This document shows positions 8,338 to 17,526 of a stretch of DNA of 37,862 nt, in pieces. Both the position numbers and the translations under genes were made by a program. Source of the stretch: Thermoflexaceae bacterium (GTDB lineage: Bacteria; Bacillota; Clostridia; Lachnospirales; Lachnospiraceae); contig JAQXXN010000226.1 in assembly GCA_029226085.1 (NCBI GenBank), positions 1 to 37,862 of the forward strand. Direction: 5' to 3'. The notes beneath the pieces were generated by a model that was given only the letters and a program-made list of their open reading frames with translations, had not been told where the DNA came from and ran no database searches. The number at the start of each line of letters is the position of its first letter. Position 1 is the first letter of the stretch.

Positions 8338-10242
8338 ATGAATACAGAAAAACAAATTGAATTTGATAAAATCAAAGAAATATGGATGGGACTTGCGGTC
8401 ACAGAATGGGCAAAAGAAAAGATAAAAGGAGCCGCTTTTTATCTGTCCGAAGGGGAATTAAGAAAGCAGTTAAGGGACACAACAGACGGAAGGAATCTGA
8501 TGGAAAAGCTGGGTATGCCGCCGCTTCAGAATGTGGTGGAAATTAAGGATATCCTTATGATTTCAGAAAAAGGAGACTGCCTTACCCCACACCAGTTAGA
8601 ACAGTTAGAAAAGATTCTGGCAGCTATCCGGCGTTTAAAGGATTATCTGAAGAGAGGAAAAATGTATGACAATCCGCTTAGCTTTTATGAGGAAAACCTG
8701 GATGCGCTGGAGGACTTAAAGGAAGAAATTTGCAGACAGATAAGAAATGGTGCGGTAGATGATTATGCTTCAAAGGAGCTTTTGCAGATAAGAAGCCAGA
8801 TTACAAAATGTGAAGAACAGATGAAGCAGAAAGCAGAACAAATCATTCGCTCGCATAAGGAATGCATGGCGGATAACTATTATACCCTGCGTAACGGGAG
8901 AGTCTGTGTTCCTGTAAAAAAGGAATGCAGGCTTATGGTATCAGGAAGCGCGATTGATAAATCGGCTACGGGAAATACTCTATTCATTGAACCGACATGT
9001 GTTTCAAAGCTTCAGGAAGAATTACAGCTTCTTAAAATTGGCGAAGAAAATGAAGTATACCGTATTCTGTATACATTAACAGCAATGGTGGCCGATGCGG
9101 TTGAAATCATGAAAGAGAATATTACAATGATAGAAAAACTGGATTTTATTTTCTCAAAAGGAAAGCTAAGCATGGATATGGATGCGGTGGAACCGACAAT
9201 TAATACCGGGCGTAAAATTGTACTAAAAGATGCCAGACATCCGCTGATGGATAAGGAAATCAATGTACCGCTGCAATTTGAAATCGGAGAGGAAATCCGG
9301 GGAATCATCATAACAGGTCCTAACACGGGTGGAAAGACCGTGGCAATTAAGACGGTAATGTTAAACTGCATGATGGCACAGTGCGGACTGCATGTTACCT
9401 GTAAAGAAGCGGATATCTGCATGAATAATTCCTATCTTTGTGATATTGGTGACGGTCAGAATCTTGCAGAAAATTTGTCTACTTTTTCTGCACATGTTAA
9501 AAATGTTCTGGAAGTATTAAGCGAAGTAAATAAGGACAGCTTCGTAATCATGGACGAACTGGGTTCCGGAACAGACCCGGCGGAGGGGATGGGAATTGCC
9601 ATTGCAATTCTGGAGGAACTTCGGAAAAGCGGCGCAATTTTTCTTGCTACCACACATTATCCGGAAGTAAAGGAATATGCGGGGAAGACACCGGACATCA
9701 TAAATGCCAGAATGACCTTTGATAAAGAAACCTTAAGACCAACGTATCAGATGGTAATTGGGGAAGCGGGAGAAAGCTGTGCGTTTTATATCGCAGACCG
9801 GCTTGGAATGCCAAAGGAAATGCTTCGCACAGCCATTAAGGCGGCTTATGGAGAAGAAGCCGTTCATGCATATCACTTCCAAAAGGGTGATACTGTCATG
9901 GAGAAAAGGAATACGAGCAGGATTGTAAAAGTTAAGAAACCAAAAGGCAATATGGAACTTACCACAAAATATAAGCTGGGAGACAGTGTCATGGTCTATC
10001 CGGAGAAAAAGATTGGAATTGTATGCGAGCCGGTAAATGAGAAGGGTGTGTTAAGAGTACAGCTGCCGGGGAAAAAGATATGGATTAATCATAAACGGGT
10101 AAAACTGCATGTGGCGGCAACGGAATTATATCCAGAGGATTATGATTTTTCGATTCTTTTTGAAACGGTTGAAAACAGGAAGCTTGCCCATGACATGGGA
10201 AGAAAGTATACCGAAGGGATTATCCGGCATGATGAGAAATAA
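8338..10242 (+). CDS. MutS2-like ATPase lacking the Smr nuclease domain
   Basis: A MutS-superfamily ATPase of 634 residues. The N-terminus (MNTEKQIEFDKIKEIW) matches MutS2 proteins, as does the core region (YYTLRNGRVCVPVKKE...). The ATPase has Walker A GPNTGGKT at 327-334, Walker B with D406/E407 (FVIMDELGSGTDP) and ATTHYPEVKEYA. MutS2 is normally about 780-800 residues and ends in an Smr domain; this one has no Smr domain and a short C-terminal tail containing a KOW-like segment. MutS2 acts on branched DNA and collided ribosomes, and loss of Smr removes the endonuclease activity (family knowledge). Start chosen at ATG 8338 because AGGAG lies 9 nt upstream. The frame is open back to 8206, but that would run through the terminator hairpin. 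Confidence 0.85.
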   Translation: MNTEKQIEFDKIKEIWMGLAVTEWAKEKIKGAAFYLSEGELRKQLRDTTDGRNLMEKLGMPPLQNVVEIKDILMISEKGDCLTPHQLEQLEKILAAIRRLKDYLKRGKMYDNPLSFYEENLDALEDLKEEICRQIRNGAVDDYASKELLQIRSQITKCEEQMKQKAEQIIRSHKECMADNYYTLRNGRVCVPVKKECRLMVSGSAIDKSATGNTLFIEPTCVSKLQEELQLLKIGEENEVYRILYTLTAMVADAVEIMKENITMIEKLDFIFSKGKLSMDMDAVEPTINTGRKIVLKDARHPLMDKEINVPLQFEIGEEIRGIIITGPNTGGKTVAIKTVMLNCMMAQCGLHVTCKEADICMNNSYLCDIGDGQNLAENLSTFSAHVKNVLEVLSEVNKDSFVIMDELGSGTDPAEGMGIAIAILEELRKSGAIFLATTHYPEVKEYAGKTPDIINARMTFDKETLRPTYQMVIGEAGESCAFYIADRLGMPKEMLRTAIKAAYGEEAVHAYHFQKGDTVMEKRNTSRIVKVKKPKGNMELTTKYKLGDSVMVYPEKKIGIVCEPVNEKGVLRVQLPGKKIWINHKRVKLHVAATELYPEDYDFSILFETVENRKLAHDMGRKYTEGIIRHDEK

Positions 10243-10269
10243 GAAAACGGGATAAGATTAGGGTTGTCC

Positions 10270-10298
10270 TTGTGTTTTTGCTTATCAGGGGTTATAAT
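10270..10298 (+). promoter_or_regulatory. sigma-A-type promoter for the ABC exporter operon
   Basis: TTGTGT (10270-10275), a 17-bp spacer, TATAAT (10293-10298). It lies 35 bp before the exporter start. Confidence 0.6.
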
Positions 10299-10333
10299 TT
10301 TTTTGTGGGAAAATGGAAAAGAGAGGAAATAAA

Positions 10334-12079
10334 ATGAAACAGCTATTAATGTATCTAAAAAATTACAAAAAAGAAACCATTATTGCCCCACTCTTTAAAA
10401 TGCTGGAGGCAACCTTTGAATTATTCGTGCCTCTTGTAATGGCAGATATTATTGATGTGGGTATTGCAAACAATGATAAAGGATATATCCTGTGGATGGG
10501 AGCATTATTGGTAGCGCTTGCTATCATCGGCCTGACATGCTCACTCACGGCACAGTATTTTGCGGCAAAGGCCGCAGTGGGATTTGGTACGGAACTTCGA
10601 AATGATTTGTTCCGTCATATTAATTCTCTGTCCCACACGGAACTGGATGTCATCGGAACATCAACTTTAATTACCAGAATGACGACAGACATTAATCAGG
10701 TGCAGTCCGGTGTGAATCTGTTCTTAAGATTATTTTTACGTTCACCGTTTATTGTGTTTGGTGCCATGATTATGGCATTTACCATCAGTGTAAAGGCGGC
10801 GCTGGTGTTTGTTGTGGCAATTCCGCTTCTTGCACTGGTGGTATTTGGCGTCATGAAGCTTAGTATACCGATGTATGCCAATGTTCAGAAACAGCTGGAT
10901 AATGTGGTTCTTTCCACAAGGGAGAACATCGCCGGTGCCAGGGTCATCCGTGCATTTAACAGACAGGATGAAGAAAAGGAATCCTATGAAAAGAAAAATC
11001 ATTTGCTAAAGGCTTTCCAGATGAAAGTTGGTAATCTTACGGCAATGATGAATCCGGTTACCTATGTGATTGTCAATCTCGCCATAGTTGTCATTGTGTG
11101 GACAGGCGGCGTGCAGGTAAATACCGGTGCCCTGACACAGGGAGAAGTGGTTGCTCTTGTAAATTACATGTCACAGATTCTGGTGGAGTTAATTAAGCTT
11201 GCCAACCTGATTGTGACTATAACCAAGGCACTTGCCTGTGCAGGAAGAATTTCAGATGTTTTCAAGGTGGAGACTTCCATTGTGGATGGAAATGGTGCCG
11301 ACAGCACAGAGGCAGATGAAATCCATGCAGACGTGGCGGTTCCAATTGTAGAATTTGACAATGTTTCTTTTACCTATAAAGGTGCAGGTGATGAATCCCT
11401 AAGTAACATTTCCTTTAAAATTAACCGTGGCGAAACGGTGGGAATCATAGGAAGTACCGGTTCAGGTAAGAGCTCCCTTGTAAGCCTGATTCCAAGATTT
11501 TATGATGCAACGAAAGGTTCTGTCTACATTAACGGAAGGGATATAAAGGAATATCCATTGGAGCAGATTCGGGACATGGTGGGATTTGTCCAGCAGAAAG
11601 CCGTGCTTTTTAAGGGAACCATCCGTGATAACATGAAATGGGGCGATAAAGATGCAAAGGATGAGGATATCTTGGAGGCTCTTAAAATTGCCCAGGCGGC
11701 GGATTTCGTTGCCGAGAAGCCACAGGGACTGGATACCATGATTAATCAGGGAGGAAGTAATCTTTCCGGTGGTCAGAAGCAGAGACTGACCATAGCAAGG
11801 GCATTGGTGAAGAAACCGCAGGTTCTTGTGCTGGATGACAGCTCTTCTGCTCTGGATTATGCAACGGAAGCGAAGCTTCGTGCCGCAATCCGGGAAAATA
11901 CAAAGGGGATGACGGTGTTTATTGTTTCACAGCGCGCTTCCACGGTGCGTTATTCCGATAAAATCATAGTGCTGGATGACGGTGTAATGGCAGGAATCGG
12001 TAGTCATGATGAATTAATGAAATCCTGTGATGTATATAAGGAAATCTGCATGTCACAGCTTTCTGCCGAGGAGGTGTAG
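10334..12079 (+). CDS. heterodimeric ABC exporter, subunit with degenerate ATPase site
   Basis: A 581-residue half-transporter with a six-helix membrane domain (about residues 15-310) and a nucleotide-binding domain. Walker A is GSTGSGKSS (373-381) and the signature is LSGGQ (477-481). After Walker B the catalytic Glu is Asp (D501-D502, VLVLDDSSSALD), and the switch His is Gln533 (VSQRAS). These changes mark the non-hydrolysing site of heterodimeric exporters such as TM287/288, BmrCD and LmrCD. The partner gene starts 2 nt downstream. ATG 10334 is preferred over ATG 10313 because GAGGAAA sits 5-6 nt upstream of it. Substrate unknown; multidrug or peptide export is the usual role. Confidence 0.92.
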   Translation: MKQLLMYLKNYKKETIIAPLFKMLEATFELFVPLVMADIIDVGIANNDKGYILWMGALLVALAIIGLTCSLTAQYFAAKAAVGFGTELRNDLFRHINSLSHTELDVIGTSTLITRMTTDINQVQSGVNLFLRLFLRSPFIVFGAMIMAFTISVKAALVFVVAIPLLALVVFGVMKLSIPMYANVQKQLDNVVLSTRENIAGARVIRAFNRQDEEKESYEKKNHLLKAFQMKVGNLTAMMNPVTYVIVNLAIVVIVWTGGVQVNTGALTQGEVVALVNYMSQILVELIKLANLIVTITKALACAGRISDVFKVETSIVDGNGADSTEADEIHADVAVPIVEFDNVSFTYKGAGDESLSNISFKINRGETVGIIGSTGSGKSSLVSLIPRFYDATKGSVYINGRDIKEYPLEQIRDMVGFVQQKAVLFKGTIRDNMKWGDKDAKDEDILEALKIAQAADFVAEKPQGLDTMINQGGSNLSGGQKQRLTIARALVKKPQVLVLDDSSSALDYATEAKLRAAIRENTKGMTVFIVSQRASTVRYSDKIIVLDDGVMAGIGSHDELMKSCDVYKEICMSQLSAEEV

Positions 12080-12081
12080 AG

Positions 12082-13842
12082 ATGGGAAATCCAGAAAAGA
12101 ACATTTATGATACCAAGAGAACATTAAAAAGAATTTTGTCCCTGATAAAACCATACGGATTTTTTGTAGTATTGTCTTTATTATTTGCGGCAGGTGTAGT
12201 CACACTTACGTTATATGCACCAATTCTTGTGGGTAATGCGGTTGATTTGATTGTTGGACCGGGAAATGTGGATTTTGCCGGAATAAAAGCAATTTTACTA
12301 GAAATTATAATTGTTGTGGCATTTACGGCAGTTTTTCAGTGGCTCATGAACCTGTGTAATAATCATATCACATACAGCATTGTGGCAAAGATTCGTACCC
12401 AGGCATTTAACCATATTCAGGGGCTTCCACTAAGATATATTGATGCAAATCAGAGCGGAACCATTATTAATCGGGTGATTACAGACGTGGACCAGTTTTC
12501 GGATGGTCTGCTCATGGGATTTACCCAGCTTTTTACCGGCGTGGCCACCATTGTGGGAACATTATTTTTCATGTTATCCATTAATGTCTGGATTACTCTT
12601 GTGGTTGTTTTGATTACGCCGCTTTCCTTCTTCGTGGCGGGATTTGTGGCAAAGAAAACCTATGTGCTTTTCCGCAGACAGTCGGAAATCCGTGGTGAGA
12701 TGACTGGACTGATTGATGAGATGGTTGGCAATCAGAAAATCGTTCAGGCATTTAATCATCAAAAGGAAGCCATTGAGAATTTTGAAGAAATTAATGAAAG
12801 GTTAAAGGATTGTAGCCATAAGGCGATTTTCTTCTCCTCAGTGACCAATCCGGCGACAAGATTTGTAAATAGCATTGTATATGCAGGAGTTGGAATTACC
12901 GGAGCATTCGCAGCAATCAACGGGATGCTTTCCGTGGGACAGCTTTCCTGTTTCTTAAGTTATGCCAATCAGTATACGAAGCCGTTTAATGAAATCAGCG
13001 GTGTCATCACAGAACTTCAGAATGCACTTGCCTGTGCGGCAAAGGTCTTTGAACTGTTAGACGAAGCAGAGGAAACGGAACGTGAGGATGCCATTACACA
13101 GATGGAAGCAGGAGAGGCATCTGTGGATTTAGAGCATGTTTATTTTTCCTATAATCCGGAGGTTAAGCTTTTAGAGGACTTAAATCTTTCCGTTAAGCCG
13201 GGTCAGAGAGTGGCGATTGTGGGGCCGACAGGCTGTGGCAAGAGTACGCTTATTAATCTTTTGATGCGTTTTTATGATGTGGACAGTGGTGAAATCAAAA
13301 TAGACGGAATCAATACACAGAAAATGACACGAAATGTATTGAGAGAACGGTTTGGTATGGTGCTTCAGGAGACATGGCTACAGGCGGGAACCATCCGTGA
13401 CAATATTGCATACGGTAATCCGGATGCAACACAGGAAGAGATTATCAATGCGGCAAAGATGGCACATGCACACAGCTTTATCAAGCGTCTTCCACAGGGC
13501 TATGACACGGTTCTGGCAGAAAACGGCGGAAATCTTTCACAGGGACAAAAGCAGCTTCTGTGTATCGCAAGAGTCATGTTAAAACTTCCTCCAATGCTGA
13601 TTCTGGATGAAGCTACTTCTTCCATTGATACCAGAACGGAAATCAGGATTCAAAAGGCATTTAACACACTTATGGAAGGAAGGACAAGTTTTGTGGTGGC
13701 ACACCGTCTTTCTACTATCCGTGAATCGGATATTATTCTTGTGATGAAAAATGGAAATATCATTGAGCAGGGAACTCATGAAGAACTGCTTAAAATGAAC
13801 GGTTTTTACACAGAGCTTTATAACAGTCAGTTTGCACATTGA
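12082..13842 (+). CDS. heterodimeric ABC exporter, catalytic subunit
   Basis: A 586-residue half-transporter: six membrane helices, then a nucleotide-binding domain with Walker A GPTGCGKST (381-389), Walker B D509/E510 (LILDEATSSID) and switch His541 (VAHRLSTI). This subunit therefore carries the active ATPase residues. Its signature is LSQGQ (485-489), where the second residue of the canonical GG pair region is altered. In a head-to-tail dimer this degenerate signature would face the degenerate Walker site of the upstream subunit, while the intact LSGGQ of that subunit completes the active site here. The two genes are separated by 2 nt and must be co-translated. Confidence 0.94.
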   Translation: MGNPEKNIYDTKRTLKRILSLIKPYGFFVVLSLLFAAGVVTLTLYAPILVGNAVDLIVGPGNVDFAGIKAILLEIIIVVAFTAVFQWLMNLCNNHITYSIVAKIRTQAFNHIQGLPLRYIDANQSGTIINRVITDVDQFSDGLLMGFTQLFTGVATIVGTLFFMLSINVWITLVVVLITPLSFFVAGFVAKKTYVLFRRQSEIRGEMTGLIDEMVGNQKIVQAFNHQKEAIENFEEINERLKDCSHKAIFFSSVTNPATRFVNSIVYAGVGITGAFAAINGMLSVGQLSCFLSYANQYTKPFNEISGVITELQNALACAAKVFELLDEAEETEREDAITQMEAGEASVDLEHVYFSYNPEVKLLEDLNLSVKPGQRVAIVGPTGCGKSTLINLLMRFYDVDSGEIKIDGINTQKMTRNVLRERFGMVLQETWLQAGTIRDNIAYGNPDATQEEIINAAKMAHAHSFIKRLPQGYDTVLAENGGNLSQGQKQLLCIARVMLKLPPMLILDEATSSIDTRTEIRIQKAFNTLMEGRTSFVVAHRLSTIRESDIILVMKNGNIIEQGTHEELLKMNGFYTELYNSQFAH

Positions 13843-13889
13843 AGGAATATTCTTTTTGTATCAAATCAGGTACTGGTGGGGGTGATTGA

Positions 13890-14408
13890 ATGGGTAGTGA
13901 AGCGTTTCCGAATAACCTGGATAATGTGGATGCTGAGGAACTGAACAGACTGAAAAAATGGCTTTTTGCAGAGAATATCCGTCTTCAGGCAAAGGAAAAG
14001 GAGCTGGAGGATGAGAGAGAGCTTTTAAAGGCACAACAGGGGGTTTTGAAGTCCCAGCAGCGAAAAAACACTACTTATAAGGCACAACTGGATAATCAGA
14101 GAGTTCTTTTTGAAAAACAGTGGGCAATCATGGAAGCAGAGCTTCGTAAGATGGCGGTGGAAAAAGAGCAGTTTGAACATAAGAAATCCGTATTGCGGGA
14201 TGAAATCTACCGGGAGGCAAGGCGCAGTTTTCAGGTAGAAGAAGGCGGACGGGTGTTTTTTAAAGGAATCACTGATGGTGTATCCCTTCGAAAACGCTAT
14301 AAGGAGCTGATGAAGATTTATCATCCGGATAATGCCAATGGGGACAGTGAGACACTGCTTTGTATAACGAAGGAATATGAGAGATTGAAAAGGGTTTATT
14401 TTGAGTAA
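13890..14408 (+). CDS. coiled-coil protein with C-terminal J-like domain
   Basis: A 172-residue soluble protein. Residues 15-115 are strongly charged and predicted as coiled coil (rich in E, K, Q). Residues 130-172 resemble a DnaJ domain, with an HPD motif at 145-147 (YKELMKIYHPDNANG) followed by a helix like J-domain helix III. HPD is the motif that stimulates DnaK/Hsp70 ATPase activity. Helix I and most other DnaJ regions are missing, so it may be a minimal co-chaperone or a J-like protein recruiting DnaK to a specific target. ATG follows GGGGGTGATTGA. It lies 47 nt after the ABC exporter and may be co-transcribed with it; a functional link is not established. Confidence 0.75.
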   Translation: MGSEAFPNNLDNVDAEELNRLKKWLFAENIRLQAKEKELEDERELLKAQQGVLKSQQRKNTTYKAQLDNQRVLFEKQWAIMEAELRKMAVEKEQFEHKKSVLRDEIYREARRSFQVEEGGRVFFKGITDGVSLRKRYKELMKIYHPDNANGDSETLLCITKEYERLKRVYFE

Positions 14409-14414
14409 GTTGGA

Positions 14415-14454
14415 AAAGGTCAGTTTTTACGCAGGTGAAAGCTGGCTTTTTCTG
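14415..14454 (+). terminator. likely terminator after the J-domain gene
   Basis: AAAGGTCAG (14415-14423) can pair with CTGGCTTTT (14442-14450), a 9-bp stem with two G-U pairs and an 18-nt loop, ending in a T-run. Moderate quality. Confidence 0.45.
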
Positions 14455-14588
14455 CTTATTGGGAGTGGCAGTCATTTATAAAGTTTTTTATTTTTTTCCA
14501 ACAATATTTTGGATTTCTTTGTATTCAAAGTAGAAGACAGATAATTTAAATAACAGGGGAACAAAATACCGGCGAAGGTGGTGGTTGA

Positions 14589-15050
14589 ATGGATGAAAAA
14601 CAAATCAGCGAAATCTATGAACGCAATGCAGACATGGTGTACCGGCTGTGTTTTTCCTATCTGAAGAATAGGGAAGATGCGCTGGATGCGGTGCAGAATA
14701 CATTTTATCAGATGATACGGACAGAGAAGGAATTTGACAATACAGAGCATGAGAAGGCATGGCTTCTGGTTACGGCGGGAAATATCTGTAAGAACGTGTT
14801 AAAGCACTGGTGGAGAAAGAATGTTTCGATAGAGGAGAGTGACAGTCTTGCGGCAGGAGAGAGCCCGCGGGACCGGGAGTTAATGATGGTGATTTTGAAT
14901 CTTCCGTTACAGTACCGGATACCGGTGTATTTGTATTATTATGAGGGTTATACCTCGGCGGAGATAGGAAAAATCATGGGGAAGAGTGATGCAACCGTAA
15001 GATGGTATCTGTCAAAGGGCAGAGAGCTTCTTAAAAAGGAAGTGGGGTGA
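14589..15050 (+). CDS. ECF-family RNA polymerase sigma factor
   Basis: 153 residues, typical ECF (sigma-70 family) length. Region 2 spans about residues 8-75 (RNADMVYRLCFSYLKNREDALDAVQ is the region 2.1-2.2 signature). Region 4 spans about 95-150 with the helix-turn-helix motif (EGYTSAEIGKIMGKSDATVR). ATG 14589 follows AAGGTGGTGG. The gene downstream starts 4 nt after the stop and encodes a single-pass membrane protein, the classic sigma/anti-sigma arrangement. No clear autoregulated ECF promoter could be picked out in the 180 bp upstream. Confidence 0.93.
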   Translation: MDEKQISEIYERNADMVYRLCFSYLKNREDALDAVQNTFYQMIRTEKEFDNTEHEKAWLLVTAGNICKNVLKHWWRKNVSIEESDSLAAGESPRDRELMMVILNLPLQYRIPVYLYYYEGYTSAEIGKIMGKSDATVRWYLSKGRELLKKEVG

Positions 15051-15054
15051 GTCT

Positions 15055-17316
15055 ATGAGGAAAAAAATGCAGGAACCAGATAGAGAGGAATTCATGGATA
15101 TCGTAAAATCTGCTTATCATGGGACGAAAATGGATGAAAAGGATAGGGAGCAGATTAAGGAAAGACTGTTAAGAAAGAATCAGGAGCGTGGCAGGAGGCG
15201 GATTTCTTATAAGGCAATGGCAGCAGTTGCAGCATTTCTTGTATTTGTGGCAGCAAATGCAGTCATTATCGGACTGAATCTAAAGCATGGAAATGTGGTG
15301 GAAAATCCGGCGGATGATAATTCGGAGAATACCGTCAAAAACCAGGAAAAGCAGGATGACCTGGCAAATGTAAGAGAAGGGGATGTCATTTATTCCATGA
15401 GAGTGAATTCTTATGTATTCGAGTCTTATGGAGAGGGCTATTCTTACAGAAGTAAGAAGTATACGGCACAGGTTGTTTTTGCAAAAATGGAAGTCACAGA
15501 TTCAAAGAGTCAGAATGATAAGTTGAATAATGACAGTAGGATTACGGGAAGTTTCCTGATTCAGATTGTGGATGAAAACGGAAATGTAATCAGTTCTTGC
15601 CCGCTTTCAACAGGTGCAACCTCGGAATACGGAGTTTCGTTAAATCTTGATGAAGAGAGTCTGGGTGAATATTTCTTTTATGCAAAGGAAACTTATGCAA
15701 ATGATGACATGGTGATATTCCGTTATCCGGTAGAGGAAAAGAACGGACGGAAATGTTACCTGACATCATTTTACGGTGTGGATGTGAATGGCAATATTTT
15801 CTTATATGAAGTGGATGATAATATCCCACAGGAAGTGCGTTCCGGAAGTAATTTTGAACTGATAACCGGTGAAAATTTCAGTCAGGTTGTCAATGAACCG
15901 GGACTCTGGCAGGATTACCTGGTACTTGACGATAAGAATCAGTATATTTTCTATAATTTTGATGTGGATGAACAGAAGATAAAACTGTATCAGTATTATG
16001 AGGGAACGAATTCCGGAGAAGATGTGGATGCGGCACTTTTAGCATTACAGATAAAGTATGATATTCTGCATTTTTCGGGAAGAATTCCTTTGGAGTCAGA
16101 AGAAATTGTAGAAACCGTTATTAAAGGGACTGTACAGGAAGCAGAAAGCGGTTATCAGCAGGTTAACAGGAATATCGCAGGAAGTGAAGAAGAGTTTCTG
16201 GATTATATCGAAAATTCGGTGGTGAGTCTGGAATCATACGGATATAAAAACCGTGAGGAATTAAGACAGAAGCTTTTTGTGGAGCCTATTGATTTATCAC
16301 ATGTTGACCGGACAAGACTGCTTATGGATAATGTTACACATTTTAAAATGATTGACGGGAAATTATGCTTTATGTACTTTTATGGCGGCGTTCCATGGAG
16401 CGTTGGAAATAAATATGTTGCACAGAAGGTAGATGAAAAGACAACCGATTTTTATTGCAGGCTTAATGGAGTGGCAGGTATTGGAATAGCCCGGGTAAGG
16501 ATGGTTCTGGAAGAAGACGGCGTATGGCGTGCAGAAGAATTTGAAGAGATTGTGCCAAAGACACAGCGGGCAAAGAAAGACTTAAGTTTTGATGAGACGT
16601 TGGTGAAAATGTATGTGGAAGGATGGGCAAAAAAATTTTGTGAAAGAGATGGAGAAGCCATTGCGGAAATCTGTTCTAAGGAAATGATCGGATCTCTCAT
16701 GAAAGAAAATTTGCTTTCCGTGGCAGGTAATGGCTATGAGCTGGGACAGTCCAGTCCATGGCCCTGGAATCCGGAAACGGACTACCGGATTCTGGATTAC
16801 AATGAATCCCATGCGTCAATTTTGTATTATGCACAGACCTCGGAACCGCATGTAACAGTATGGCGTCAGGAGATTACCTATTCTGTTGAAAATGGGAAAT
16901 TCATTGTGAAAGGACAAAGTATTGATTATCTGGATAATATAGTTACACAGGAAGAATTTTACGCGGCATATCCGGATGGAATCATAAATGAAACAGGGAT
17001 GGATTATTTAAAAACAGGACTGAGTGATGACTTGATTAGAAATGCAGAAAGTAACCGAAACAGGGAACCATATTCCTATCTTTACGATCCGGAGACTTCT
17101 GCAAGGTATCTTCTTAATATTTTAAATAATGACAATAAGGCCACTGTATCGTCATGGGCGAACGGGAATGAAGGTATTGTATATGTAACTTTTTCCTTTC
17201 GTGAAATGGGCGGAATGGTAACGGTTACCATGAAGCAGGTGGAGGAAGATGGAATCTGGGTTCCACAGACCACTGTGGATTATGAACAGACAAGGGAAGG
17301 GGGTAAAGAAAGATAA
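15055..17316 (+). CDS. putative membrane anti-sigma factor with very large extracytoplasmic region
   Basis: 753 residues starting 4 nt after the sigma gene. Residues 1-50 are cytoplasmic, basic and helical. One membrane helix lies at about 54-74 (AMAAVAAFLVFVAANAVIIG), followed by about 680 residues predicted outside the cell with many Y, D, E and N residues and no motif I recognise. Two internal regions near 360-480 and 500-620 look like alpha/beta repeats of stand-alone domains. Role inferred from position: it binds and holds the adjacent sigma factor until an outside signal releases it. Most anti-sigma factors are 150-400 residues, so the extracytoplasmic part is exceptionally large and probably senses or binds something. 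The N-terminus does not show an obvious zinc (HxxxCxxC) anti-sigma motif. Confidence 0.65.
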   Translation: MRKKMQEPDREEFMDIVKSAYHGTKMDEKDREQIKERLLRKNQERGRRRISYKAMAAVAAFLVFVAANAVIIGLNLKHGNVVENPADDNSENTVKNQEKQDDLANVREGDVIYSMRVNSYVFESYGEGYSYRSKKYTAQVVFAKMEVTDSKSQNDKLNNDSRITGSFLIQIVDENGNVISSCPLSTGATSEYGVSLNLDEESLGEYFFYAKETYANDDMVIFRYPVEEKNGRKCYLTSFYGVDVNGNIFLYEVDDNIPQEVRSGSNFELITGENFSQVVNEPGLWQDYLVLDDKNQYIFYNFDVDEQKIKLYQYYEGTNSGEDVDAALLALQIKYDILHFSGRIPLESEEIVETVIKGTVQEAESGYQQVNRNIAGSEEEFLDYIENSVVSLESYGYKNREELRQKLFVEPIDLSHVDRTRLLMDNVTHFKMIDGKLCFMYFYGGVPWSVGNKYVAQKVDEKTTDFYCRLNGVAGIGIARVRMVLEEDGVWRAEEFEEIVPKTQRAKKDLSFDETLVKMYVEGWAKKFCERDGEAIAEICSKEMIGSLMKENLLSVAGNGYELGQSSPWPWNPETDYRILDYNESHASILYYAQTSEPHVTVWRQEITYSVENGKFIVKGQSIDYLDNIVTQEEFYAAYPDGIINETGMDYLKTGLSDDLIRNAESNRNREPYSYLYDPETSARYLLNILNNDNKATVSSWANGNEGIVYVTFSFREMGGMVTVTMKQVEEDGIWVPQTTVDYEQTREGGKER

Positions 17317-17410
17317 AAATGGGAAAAGTATTATGATAATGTATGGAAGCGCATGGATTAAAGCTGTATCTTTGTTAAAAAAACTACTTGTGAAAAATGC
17401 TTAAATTAAG

Positions 17411-17439
17411 TTGACCTTGCGTAAATGTTTTGTTAAAAT
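17411..17439 (+). promoter_or_regulatory. sigma-A promoter for hppA
   Basis: TTGACC (17411-17416), 17-bp spacer, TAAAAT (17434-17439), the latter preceded by TGT (extended -10). The 5' leader would be about 80 nt. Confidence 0.8.
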
Positions 17440-17526
17440 TTACTATGAAGCGTTTTGGGGATTCGGCATGAAAATGATATGAAGAAGCAGGACGCTAACA
17501 TTTCATTTTACGAAAGGAAGTAAAAA

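Noticed and set aside
10313-10333. Upstream ATG for the first exporter gene
   Set aside because: The ribosome site GAGGAAA fits the ATG at 10334; the earlier ATG is inside the promoter-proximal leader with no clear SD.
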